This document shows positions 12,332 through 23,062 of a stretch of 64,000 bases of DNA, piece by piece. Every line of letters starts with the position of its first letter. Positions within the stretch are counted from its first letter, which is position 1. This stretch comes from Ampullaceana balthica. Its lineage: Eukaryota; Mollusca; Gastropoda; Lymnaeidae. The stretch is from the NCBI GenBank assembly GCA_944989445.1, contig CALYLW010000282.1:588501-652500 (forward strand), given 5' to 3'. The position numbers and the translations under genes are program-made. The notes under the pieces are model-generated. The model saw nothing but the letters and a program-made list of their open reading frames with translations, ran no database searches and was not told the origin of the DNA.

Positions 12332-13900
12332 CTAACTCTTACTGGGGCTGACCAACAGGAAAACTATTGAAAACAGAGCAAAAATAATGGCAACAAAGAA
12401 TGTCATGACGTCCAAGAGGAGAAATTGATACAGCGGCATTTCTTGACCAGATGACCTCATGTAGTCTCCCCCGTATTTCATCACGTGATCAAACCAGTAG
12501 GCAGCTTCCTTCATTGGTACCTTGTAGAGTTCTTTGAATAACGTTGATGCCTTCTGTATGCTGGTCTTGTATTTGGGATTATAGGCGACTTCTTTGATCA
12601 GGTCACCCAGGTCTTCGGATGTGATATTTCTGATATCTGCTCCAAGACCAAAGCCTTTAACGGTAATCCTCTCAGTGTTATAATATTGGTCACCGAAGAT
12701 GGGAAGACACAGAATGGGTACGGCGTGATACAGGGCTTCGTACTGACCATTCTTACCACAATGCGACACAAACACTTTGGTCTTAGGGTGACCCAACAGG
12801 TCATTCTGAGGCAACCAGTTTCTAATCATTATTTTGTCAGGGTTGGGAGATGTTGTGTTTGCTTTCCACACAACATTTAAATCAAGTTTCTTGAAGGCGT
12901 CTAACATTTTGTTGAAGACATGAGGCGGTACCTCGTAATCTGCACTCCCAAAGGTGACCACCACTACACCGTTGACAGGACTGTCAAAAAACTTGAGATA
13001 ATCTCCTTTGAGTGGCTTGGCCTCACTGACAGAAGATCCGCCAATACGTTTTGTGTTTGGAAGCATTGGTCTAGGATAGTCAAGGATGTGGTCAGATTCA
13101 GATATGAAGATTTCAGCTTGCAAGGCGATGTCACTCAATGATTTAAACGGTTTTTCCGGTGCGAATTTGGTCACCACGTTATCATCGGTAAAAATGTCAT
13201 AGGTAATCGAAAGTAGGGCAATTAATGTAGACTCCACCCTCTGAAAGAATGTTATTCTGTTGGTCATTTTCTGAGTCACGTGTGGCTCGGTTGCCGGGCT
13301 GTAAGGTATCCTGGCCAAATTCAGATCATGCAAAGAACCAATGAGGGCAAAAGGCAAATTTAGCTTGTAGGGCAGCACCAAGAAATTCCTCGTGAACATG
13401 AATGCATCCAAAATAAATAAATCAGGATTTATATTTTTTATACTCTCTACGAAAGGCGTTTCTGATAAAACTTCTATAGCAAACAATTTAAAATAATTAA
13501 TGAGTGGAAATAAATGTTTGAATGAGTGATCTTCTCCTGCCCAGAATCGGTCAAACATGTTTGTCATCTGGAAGAGTCTTCCCTCAATGTCCCCCAGAGC
13601 CTTGCCGTAAACAATCAAGTTGATGGCCTCGTGTTGAATGAATCCCTTGTCCACTAAATGGTCAGGCACACACATCCACACGTCATGTCCTAGGTCAATG
13701 AGTGCGTGTCCAATGTTGGTGTGGTAGAGGATGTAACTTTTGATGGGAGGTGGCAACATGACCACCTTTTTGGCTCGAGTCCAGCCTTGAAAAAACATGG
13801 CGGCCGTAACCAGTAGAACCGGAAGTTTGGAATGCATCACTGGGGACAACAGAAAAATGACATGAGAAAGAAACATGAAATAGTGGATTAGATTAGTCAA
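12332..13900 (-). CDS. UDP-glycosyltransferase (UGT family), single exon
   Basis: An uninterrupted 522-codon frame, the usual UGT length. Known role: transfers a sugar from a UDP-sugar to small lipophilic acceptors at the ER membrane, for detoxification or endobiotic metabolism. The C-terminal donor-binding half carries FGS at 317-319, WLPQNDLLGHP at 362-372, the signature VFVSHCGKNGQYEALYHAVP at 376-395 and IFGDQYYN at 401-408, where D404-Q405 bind the sugar. A single membrane helix at about 493-517 and a short SPSKS tail match the type I topology. The N-terminus has two possible starts; Met22 (codon at 13835-13837) gives a cleaner signal peptide, KLPVLLVTAAMFF with a cut near WTRA, so the first 21 residues may not be translated. 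Oddity: the family's catalytic His is Tyr56 (SYILYH...LGHDV in place of SH...RGH), while the partner Asp appears kept (FILDAF, D165). It may be a divergent or inactive enzyme. Confidence 0.92.
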   Translation of the reverse strand: MTNLIHYFMFLSHVIFLLSPVMHSKLPVLLVTAAMFFQGWTRAKKVVMLPPPIKSYILYHTNIGHALIDLGHDVWMCVPDHLVDKGFIQHEAINLIVYGKALGDIEGRLFQMTNMFDRFWAGEDHSFKHLFPLINYFKLFAIEVLSETPFVESIKNINPDLFILDAFMFTRNFLVLPYKLNLPFALIGSLHDLNLARIPYSPATEPHVTQKMTNRITFFQRVESTLIALLSITYDIFTDDNVVTKFAPEKPFKSLSDIALQAEIFISESDHILDYPRPMLPNTKRIGGSSVSEAKPLKGDYLKFFDSPVNGVVVVTFGSADYEVPPHVFNKMLDAFKKLDLNVVWKANTTSPNPDKIMIRNWLPQNDLLGHPKTKVFVSHCGKNGQYEALYHAVPILCLPIFGDQYYNTERITVKGFGLGADIRNITSEDLGDLIKEVAYNPKYKTSIQKASTLFKELYKVPMKEAAYWFDHVMKYGGDYMRSSGQEMPLYQFLLLDVMTFFVAIIFALFSIVFLLVSPSKS

Positions 13901-14099
13901 ATGGAAAACGTTTTGTTTTATTTTTGTATTAAAAAAAAAGTCTTTAAAAATTTTATACTGATATTACGTGAACAACCAAACACAATTTAAAGACATTTAT
14001 TTCAACGTATTAGTGAAGAGTGTAGAAGAGCTATTTTCAAGCCTTGTTTAATTATCTATATATATAATTCATCAGGACAAGCACAAGACGTGTGCAAAT
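13901..14099. other. 5' flank of the glycosyltransferase gene
   Basis: AT-rich sequence upstream of the start codon on the minus strand. No confident TATA box or initiator can be defined. Confidence 0.3.
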
Positions 14100-14600
14100 A
14101 AGCATGACTAATGACCCTTGCTAGGGTCGACCAACCACAGTTTATGGTTGCCTAGCGATGGTGTTGCAGGGTGGGGCCGGGGGGGGGGCTGGTAACAACA
14201 ACCGCAGTGAGCATGTCTCAAGACCAACAATGAGTCAGCGACGTTCACTCGCTTTCATTTCGTCGTCCTCCTGTTTGTGTCCGTTCGTTCTTTGGACTAT
14301 CTATGAGCAAGTCTGCGGCGTATGCTATGCCGCGGGTCGTATCTCGTATATTAGAAAGCCGTAAATTAAAAGCTCAGAAAATAGAGAGACACAGAGAAAA
14401 AAATTATATCTCAATTCCATATTGAACAGCTTCATGCGGACATTCTAAACGAGTTCATTTTGGTGCACTATTTTTTTCTTATACTTTATTTTCAGCGGTG
14501 CGCTTTCTAAAATCTTTTATTGTCAAATTACGGTGCGCACATTTTCGTGTACGCATCTTAGATTGAGCTGTGTAATTTTATATTAATAACATTCATATTT
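14100..14600. mobile_element. Helitron-like repeat fragment
   Basis: It contains GACCCTTGCTAGGGTCG, a bubble of GGTAACAACAACCGCAGTG, and TGAGCAAGTCTGCGGCGTAT followed by GCTATGCCGCGGGT, a near-perfect hairpin. The same ordered phrases recur at 16130-16681 and 60830-61210, so this is a dispersed family. From about 14440 it continues with TTACGGTGCGCACATTTTCG, the reverse complement of sequence at 55770-55800 inside the Helitron-like element there. No CTRR terminus follows the hairpin here, so this copy is a fragment or a junction of two. Confidence 0.5.
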
Positions 14601-15065
14601 GGTTTGACCTTGCGGTACAAAGCAGTGGCCTTTTATACGAATACTTTCTTTATATTATAGATGGATTAAAACTATTTAATTACATTCGTCACACGATGAA
14701 TGGAATTTATTTTTAAATTAAGAGTTTTTTAAATGTTGTTTATAATTACTCACAATTTAATTTTAAAATATAATAATTATGTGAGGGAATTGTACGTGTA
14801 AATAATTGGCCCAAATCAAATAAACTTGATCGTAAATTAGAGCACGTATACCTTTTTTTTATAAATTTGTTGCGTGTTCTTTTTTCCTAATGTAGATTTG
14901 ATTTTTAATTTTAATATATATATATCTATCAAATATATATATATCTTATATATATATAGTAGATAAATATTTCTGCAACTTAAAATTTTCTCGCTCATTT
15001 GACTTGCTCAATCCTTTAAATTGACTGAATGATGTACTTATTAAAGTTAAGTTTCAATGATCTTA
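14601..15065. other. AT-rich spacer with TA microsatellite
   Basis: Very AT-rich. An imperfect (TA)n tract lies around 14913-14960. No gene is seen. Confidence 0.4.
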
Positions 15066-15575
15066 ACATACATATAAACATACATATAAACATACATATA
15101 ACCAACATATAACATATAACATATATTATACATACATATAACCAACATATAACATATAACATATATTATACATACATATAACCAAACATACATATAACCA
15201 ACATATAACATATAACGTATATTATACATACATATAACCAACATATAACATATATTATACATACATATAACCAACATATAACATATAACATATATTATAC
15301 ATACATATAACCAACATATAACATATATTATATATACATATAACCAACATATAACATATAACATATATTATATATACATATAACCAACATATAACATATA
15401 TTATATATACATATAACCAACATATAACATATAACATATATTATATATACATATAACCAACATATAACATATAACATATATTATATATACATATAACCAA
15501 CATATAACATATAACATATATTATACATACATATAACCAACATATAACATATAACATATATTATACATACATATA
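15066..15575. repeat. AT-rich minisatellite, units of about 33 and 40 bp
   Basis: Repeated units contain CATATAACCAACATATAACA with or without an additional ATATAAC block, so two unit lengths are interspersed. Tyr/Cys/Ile-rich frames on the minus strand are by-products of the repeat. Confidence 0.92.
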
Positions 15576-16091
15576 AAAGCCTTTGACCAATACTGTCATT
15601 TTGTTTTTACATGAGCTAAACAAATTTACAATTTAAACTTTGGCTACATGATTTATTAACAGAAGTTTAATTAAACGCAATACAAATGAACCTAAAGTGA
15701 ATTATTTAAGATGTGCTGTGAATTGAATATGTCAGCGTCATTCCTTTGTAGCCGGAATAATAAAAGCCATTTTACAAAAATATTTTTAGTCATTGTTACC
15801 AATAAACCAACCGATGAATGATTATTTTATTTTAAAATTTGGTAAATAATTTGTTTATTTTTCACAAACTAAATCTGATGGAGGGGGGGGGGTGAAATAT
15901 TATTTACAAAATATGATGTGTCATCGGGAAAAGTGATCCCAAACATAATTACTTTCCTTTTTGAAATTATACAATTGGCATTACAGCCTTAATTTTAAAT
16001 CGTAGTATATAGAGACAAATAGGGCCTATATATTTCATAAAAATATATATCACTAGGAATCGCCCCCTGCCCCCCCCCTCGCTACGCCACT
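15576..16091. other. Spacer ending in a lone hAT terminus
   Basis: Mostly unremarkable AT-rich DNA. At 16078-16091 the phrase CTCGCTACGCCACTG is the outward end of a hAT element like the one at 39003-39017; a G-run GGAGGGGGGGGGG near 15881 may be the decayed other end. No target duplication was found. Confidence 0.35.
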
Positions 16092-16681
16092 GTACATAAT
16101 CGATATTCGGTTTCAAAAAAACAAAACAAACAACACGCAATTAACAACCCTAAACATGACTAACCCTCGCTAGGGTCGGCGAATCACAGTTTATTTTTAA
16201 GGAATGGTAGTATTAAATTGGAGGCGGGTAGCAACAACCTCAGTGTCCATGTAATCGATAATCGGTTTAAAAAACAACAACACAAAACAACAGCACGCAA
16301 TTAACAACCCTAAATATGACTAATCTTCGCTAGGGTCGGCCAATCACAGTTTATGTTTAAGGGATGGTGGTATTAAATGGGAGGCGGGTAACAACAACCT
16401 CAGTGTGCTTGTCTCCTTGTTGTCCATGTTTACTCGCTATTTTTACTTACTTTGTGCTGCTTTTTGTGTCTGTACTCTCACCCCCCATCCGTTCTTTGCA
16501 CTGTCTATTATGAGCAAGTCTGCCGCGTATGCTACGCCGCGGGTCTCTCCAGAGTTCCTTCCTTTCATTCACTCACAGTCGTTTGCCCAAACCCATCCCA
16601 TTTTGACAACTGTGTCTTTCAGGAAGTCTTCACCCATAACTAAATCATTAGCGGCGTATGCTACGCCGCGGGTTCAGCTAG
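16092..16681 (+). mobile_element. Helitron-like element, 3' terminal part with hairpin and CTAG end
   Basis: The 3' end has a perfect 8-bp stem, GCGGCGTA-TGC-TACGCCGC (16651-16669), then 8 bases and CTAG (16678-16681) followed by T. This is the classic Helitron terminus: a subterminal hairpin, CTRR, and insertion before T. A second, unterminated hairpin copy (GCCGCGTATGCTACGCCGCGG) sits at about 16521-16541. The upstream part holds a direct duplication of about 158 bp (about 16095-16250 and 16255-16410, each containing CGCAATTAACAACCCTAAA and GCTAGGGTCGGC). No Rep/helicase coding is present, so it is non-autonomous. The 5' TC end was not located. Confidence 0.65.
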
Positions 16682-16733
16682 TGTTGGCAATAAGGGGGTA
16701 AAAGAACGGCCATATACAGACTTTAAAAAAAAA

Positions 16734-16806
16734 TGTTTTCGCTGGGGCTTGAACCCAGGACCATCGACGTATGAGGCGGACGTGATAACCAGTACACTAC
16801 GAATCT
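16734..16806 (-). pseudogene. tRNA-Val-like gene remnant with CAT anticodon
   Basis: Read on the minus strand, the sequence has a good A box (TAGTGTACTGG), a B box (GGGTTCAAGCC), a T stem CTGGG/CCCAG with a 7-base loop, and an overall match to the known tRNA-Val layout (GTAGTGTAGTGGTTATCACG-type D arm). The anticodon loop reads CTCATAC, giving CAT rather than CAC. The anticodon stem has one mismatch, and the acceptor stem pairs only in its inner four positions. A run of nine T residues on the minus strand (16725-16733) follows at once, as in a Pol III terminator. It is best seen as a degenerate tRNA gene or the head of a tRNA-derived SINE. Confidence 0.6.
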
Positions 16807-16981
16807 CACGTTTACTGTGAAGAAACAATGCAAGTGAAACGCAAGTGCATTGTTGCCACCCACTCCCACCCCCATCCATCTCATCCCACCACGCTTGCCA
16901 ACAGTGTTTAGTTGACCCGAGCGAGGGTCATTCGTCCCGCTCGGTTGCACATACTTGCAGCTTGCTTGCCTCGCATGGTCC

Positions 16982-17339
16982 CATGAAGAGAATTATATAT
17001 ATAGATAGATTTCCATATTAAAACACCTGTAAAGGCTAACAAAAAGTATCTTTATTATTGGTGTCTACTTAATTACAAGACTTTATTTTAAGCGAACGCC
17101 TTTCAATTAACTTTCATTGACTAAAAACTGTGCGCAAATTTAATTGCAAGATTTTTAAATAAGACTGGGTTAGTTTCTTTAAATTATTTTGGAAACTTCA
17201 TAACATTGAAAACATTTATAATTTAGTTTATTAGCGCTTTGATATAAGCAGCTGTTGCCTTTAATAGAGAAGGTGAGGGGGCGTAGTTCCTGACCTTATA
17301 GTTGCTGTTACAAATATTTCATTACTTTATATAGTAATT
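16982..17339. other. AT-rich spacer
   Basis: No gene or clear repeat terminus is seen before the retrotransposon remnant. Confidence 0.35.
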
Positions 17340-17417
17340 GCTTGACCCTCGGACCTTCGCTAACACCCTGCATCTACACAAGCAATCAAGAACCATCACC
17401 TGGCAATCACCTGGAGA

Positions 17418-17591
17418 CAGGGCCGTCTTAACGCATAGGCCCGTTGGGCATTTGCCCGGTGGCCCACGAGCATAGGGACCCCATGGGAATATGTTTATTT
17501 AGATATATTATGTATATTTATTTTTTATTCCTGCGGGGGGGGGGCATTCTTTCTTTGCCCAGGGGCCCAAACTGGTGTAAAGACGGCTCTG
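17418..17591. mobile_element. hAT-type MITE inserted in the LINE endonuclease (174 bp)
   Basis: The ends are CAGGGCCGTCTT and AAGACGGCTCTG (inverted, one mismatch), flanked by an 8-bp direct repeat CCTGGAGA/CCTGGAGG (17410-17417 and 17592-17599, one mismatch). The LINE reading frame is interrupted between TWQSPG and GGLIKNQIDYI, so the MITE is younger than the LINE copy. Confidence 0.8.
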
Positions 17592-19050
17592 CCTGGAGGC
17601 TTAATCAAGAACCAAATTGATTACATTCTTGTGCCGAGACATTTCAAATATACAGTAATATCAATAAAGCTCAAACAAGGTCTTTCCCTGGTGCAGATAT
17701 AGGAAGTGACCATAATTTTGTCCTAACTAGACTTAAGCTGAAACTGAAGTTAAATAGAGGAAAAAGAAATCCGCGCATTCGTTTTGATCTGGACAAACTA
17801 AAAGACCCTGAAATTGCGGAGATATTCCAGGCCAAGGTTGGTGGCAAGTTTGCAGCATTGGCCACTATCGATCAAGATGTAGAAGCCTTGGCTAACAACT
17901 TGAAGGAAATTCTAACTTCAACAGCAGAAGAAGCCATAGGTAGGCAGCGAAACAAGAAACAGCATTGGGTCACCAACAAGATTCTTGACTTATGTGATGA
18001 AAGAAGAATGTTAAGGAAAAACAAAAATTCTAATCAGTTTACAGCAGACAAATACAGGTTGATTAATACAAAGATCAGGAAGGAGATGAGGAAGGCCAAA
18101 GAGAATGGATATATAATCAGTGCCGCACTGTGGAAGATAGCATAGCTGCCAATAATACTCTGAAAGCGTATGAGACTTTAAGAAATCTTACTAAAACGCA
18201 CCAGGTGACAGCTTCGATAATTGAAGACAGTAAAGGCCAGCTCCTTACTGATAACATGGCGGTACTAAGACGATGGACAAAATATTGCACCCAACTGTAC
18301 AACTGTAAAATCAATCCAGATAGCAACATACTACAGAAGCAACAGAGCAGAGAGATGACTGATCCACCAGTGCTGTTGAGCGAAGTTGAAGAGGCAGTAT
18401 GGAGCTTAAAAGGGGGGTAAGTCGCCTGGAGTTGACAACATCCCTGCTGAATTGTTGAAACATGGAGGAGCAGAGGTAACGAAAGCCCTAACAAAACTCT
18501 GCCAGAAAATATTAGAAAATAAGATATGGCCCAAAGATTGGACGCAGTCGCTCATCCTACCATTACCTAAGAAAGGCAATGCGAAACAATGCCAGAATTA
18601 TAGAACAATCAGCATTATCAGCCACCCTAGCAAAGTAATGCTAAAAATTATCCTCGGCCGGCTAAAGCCAATATCCGAGGAATTACTGGCAGAAGAACAG
18701 GCAGGTTTCAGACCAGGCAGAAGCACAATCGAGCATATATTCAACTGTCGCTTGGTCATAGAAAAACATCTACAACACAAACGCGAACTCCATTACAACT
18801 TCATAGACTTCAAGAAAGCCTTTGACCGAATATGACACGAGGGACTTTGGCAAGTGATGACAAGTTTCAACATTGAAGAAGGGCTGGTAAAGGTGATCGA
18901 AGAACTCTACAATCAGGCAAGCAGTGCAGTTTTTTTTTAAAGGCTCCGTAGGGGACTTCTTCAAAACGACTATCGGAGTCCGTCAGGGCTTCATTCTCTC
19001 CCCTGTCCTGTGCAATATCTTCATTGAAACAATCATGCAAGAAACTCTCA

Positions 19051-22000
19051 GTGATCACAACACATCCATCTCTATAGGCGGAAGTTGATCACAACACATC
19101 CATCTCTATAGGCGGAAGTTGATCACAACACATACATCTCTATAGGCGGAAGTTGATCACAACACATCCATCTCTATAGGCGGAAGTTGATCACAACACA
19201 TACATCTCTATAGGCGGAAGTTGATCACAACACATCCATCTCTATAGGCGGAAGTTGATCACAACACATACATCTCTATAGGCGGAAGTTGATCACAACA
19301 CATCCATCTCTATAGGCGGAAGTTGATCACAACACATACATCTCTATAGGCGGAAGTTGATCACAACACATCCATCTCTATAGGCGGAAGTTGATCACAA
19401 CACATCCATCTCTATAGGCGGAAGTTGATCACAACACATCCATCTCTATAGGCGGAAGTTGATCACAACACATCCATCTCTATAGGCGGAAGTTGATCAC
19501 AACACATCCATCTCTATAGGCGGAAGTTGATCACAACACATCCATCTCTATAGGCGGAAGTTGATCACAACACATCCATCTCTATAGGCGGAAGTTGATC
19601 ACAACACATCCATCTCTATAGGCGGAAGTTGATCACAACACATCCATCTCTATAGGCGGAAGTTGATCACAACACATCCATCTCTATAGGCGGAAGTTGA
19701 TCACAACACATCCATCTCTATAGGCGGAAGTTGATCACAACACATCCATCTCTATAGGCGGAAGTTGATCACAACACATCCATCTCTATAGGCGGAAGTT
19801 GATCACAACACATCCATCTCTATAGGCGGAAGTTGATCACAACACATCCATCTCTATAGGCGGAAGTTGATCACAACACATCCATCTCTATAGGCGGAAG
19901 TTGATCACAACACATCCATCTCTATAGGCGGAAGTTGATCACAACACATCCATCTCTATAGGCGGAAGTTGATCACAACACATCCATCTCTATAGGCGGA
20001 AGTTGATCACAACACATCCATCTCTATAGGCGGAAGTTGATCACAACACATCCATCTCTATAGGCGGAAGTTGATCACAACACATCCATCTCTATAGGCG
20101 GAAGTTGATCACAACACATCCATCTCTATAGGCGGAAGTTGATCACAACACATCCATCTCTATAGGCGGAAGTTGATCACAACACATCCATCTCTATAGG
20201 CGGAAGTTGATCACAACACATCCATCTCTATAGGCGGAAGTTGATCACAACACATCCATCTCTATAGGCGGAAGTTGATCACAACACATCCATCTCTATA
20301 GGCGGAAGTTGATCACAACACATCCATCTCTATAGGCGGAAGTTGATCACAACACATCCATCTCTATAGGCGGAAGTTGATCACAACACATCCATCTCTA
20401 TAGGCGGAAGTTGATCACAACACATCCATCTCTATAGGCGGAAGTTGATCACAACACATCCATCTCTATAGGCGGAAGTTGATCACAACACATCCATCTC
20501 TATAGGCGGAAGTTGATCACAACACATCCATCTCTATAGGCGGAAGTTGATCACAACACATCCATCTCTATAGGCGGAAGTTGATCACAACACATCCATC
20601 TCTATAGGCGGAAGTTGATCACAACACATCCATCTCTATAGGCGGAAGTTGATCACAACACATCCATCTCTATAGGCGGAAGTTGATCACAACACATCCA
20701 TCTCTATAGGCGGAAGTTGATCACAACACATCCATCTCTATAGGCGGAAGTTGATCACAACACATCCATCTCTATAGGCGGAAGTTGATCACAACACATC
20801 CATCTCTATAGGCGGAAGTTGATCACAACACATCCATCTCTATAGGCGGAAGTTGATCACAACACATCCATCTCTATAGGCGGAAGTTGATCACAACACA
20901 TCCATCTCTATAGGCGGAAGTTGATCACAACACATCCATCTCTATAGGCGGAAGTTGATCACAACACATCCATCTCTATAGGCGGAAGTTGATCACAACA
21001 CATCCATCTCTATAGGCGGAAGTTGATCACAACACATCCATCTCTATAGGCGGAAGTTGATCACAACACATCCATCTCTATAGGCGGAAGTTGATCACAA
21101 CACATCCATCTCTATAGGCGGAAGTTGATCACAACACATCCATCTCTATAGGCGGAAGTTGATCACAACACATCCATCTCTATAGGCGGAAGTTGATCAC
21201 AACACATCCATCTCTATAGGCGGAAGTTGATCACAACACATCCATCTCTATAGGCGGAAGTTGATCACAACACATCCATCTCTATAGGCGGAAGTTGATC
21301 ACAACACATCCATCTCTATAGGCGGAAGTTGATCACAACACATCCATCTCTATAGGCGGAAGTTGATCACAACACATCCATCTCTATAGGCGGAAGTTGA
21401 TCACAACACATCCATCTCTATAGGCGGAAGTTGATCACAACACATCCATCTCTATAGGCGGAAGTTGATCACAACACATCCATCTCTATAGGCGGAAGTT
21501 GATCACAACACATCCATCTCTATAGGCGGAAGTTGATCACAACACATCCATCTCTATAGGCGGAAGTTGATCACAACACATCCATCTCTATAGGCGGAAG
21601 TTGATCACAACACATCCATCTCTATAGGCGGAAGTTGATCACAACACATCCATCTCTATAGGCGGAAGTTGATCACAACACATCCATCTCTATAGGCGGA
21701 AGTTGATCACAACACATCCATCTCTATAGGCGGAAGTTGATCACAACACATCCATCTCTATAGGCGGAAGTTGATCACAACACATCCATCTCTATAGGCG
21801 GAAGTTGATCACAACACATCCATCTCTATAGGCGGAAGTTGATCACAACACATCCATCTCTATAGGCGGAAGTTGATCACAACACATCCATCTCTATAGG
21901 CGGAAGTTGATCACAACACATCCATCTCTATAGGCGGAAGTTGATCACAACACATCCATCTCTATAGGCGGAAGTTGATCACAACACATCCATCTCTATA

Positions 22001-23062
22001 GGCGGAAGTTGATCACAACACATCCATCTCTATAGGCGGAAGTTGATCACAACACATCCATCTCTATAGGCGGAAGTTGATCACAACACATCCATCTCTA
22101 TAGGCGGAAGTTGATCACAACACATCCATCTCTATAGGCGGAAGTTGATCACAACACATCCATCTCTATAGGCGGAAGTTGATCACAACACATCCATCTC
22201 TATAGGCGGAAGTTGATCACAACACATCCATCTCTATAGGCGGAAGTTGATCACAACACATCCATCTCTATAGGCGGAAGTTGATCACAACACATCCATC
22301 TCTATAGGCGGAAGTTGATCACAACACATCCATCTCTATAGGCGGAAGTTGATCACAACACATCCATCTCTATAGGCGGAAGTTGATCACAACACATACA
22401 TCTCTATAGGCGGAAGTTGATCACAACACATCCATCTCTATAGGCGGAAGTTGATCACAACACATACATCTCTATAGGCGGAAGTTGATCACAACACATC
22501 CATCTCTATAGGCGGAAGTTGATCACAACACATACATCTCTATAGGCGGAAGTTGATCACAACACATCCATCTCTATAGGCGGAAGTTGATCACAACACA
22601 TCCATCTCTATAGGCGGAAGTTGATCACAACACATACATCTCTATAGGCGGAAGTTGATCACAACACATCCATCTCTATAGGCGGAAGTTGATCACAACA
22701 CATCCATCTCTATAGGCGGAAGTTGATCACAACACATCCATCTCTATAGGCGGAAGTTGATCACAACACATCCATCTCTATAGGCGGAAGTTGATCACAA
22801 CACATCCATCTCTATAGGCGGAAGTTGATCACAACACATCCATCTCTATAGGCGGAAGTTGATCACAACACATCCATCTCTATAGGCGGAAGTTGATCAC
22901 AACACATCCATCTCTATAGGCGGAAGTTGATCACAACACATCCATCTCTATAGGCGGAAGTTGATCACAACACATCCATCTCTATAGGCGGAAGTTGATC
23001 ACAACACATACATCTCTATAGGCGGAAGTTGATCACAACACATCCATCTCTATAGGCGGAAG
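19051..23062. repeat. 34-bp satellite array, about 118 copies, inside a LINE reverse transcriptase
   Basis: The unit contains TTGATCACAACACATC and CATCTCTATAGGCGGAAG. The first copy is still the LINE codons SDHNTSISIGG (preceded by QETL), and the last runs on as GGRPLCYLRFADD, so the unit is a slice of the retrotransposon's own coding sequence amplified in place. The only frequent variant is CACATCC/CACATACA. The variant alternates with the main form in the first 10 or so copies and in several copies after 22390, while the middle 3 kb is almost uniform. Confidence 0.97.

Noticed and set aside
15047..15437. Tyr/Cys/Ile-rich minus-strand frames
   Set aside because: By-product of the AT-rich minisatellite.
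19051..23062. CRISPR array (34-bp direct repeats)
   Set aside because: Units are contiguous with no spacers, the genome is eukaryotic, and the unit derives from LINE coding sequence.
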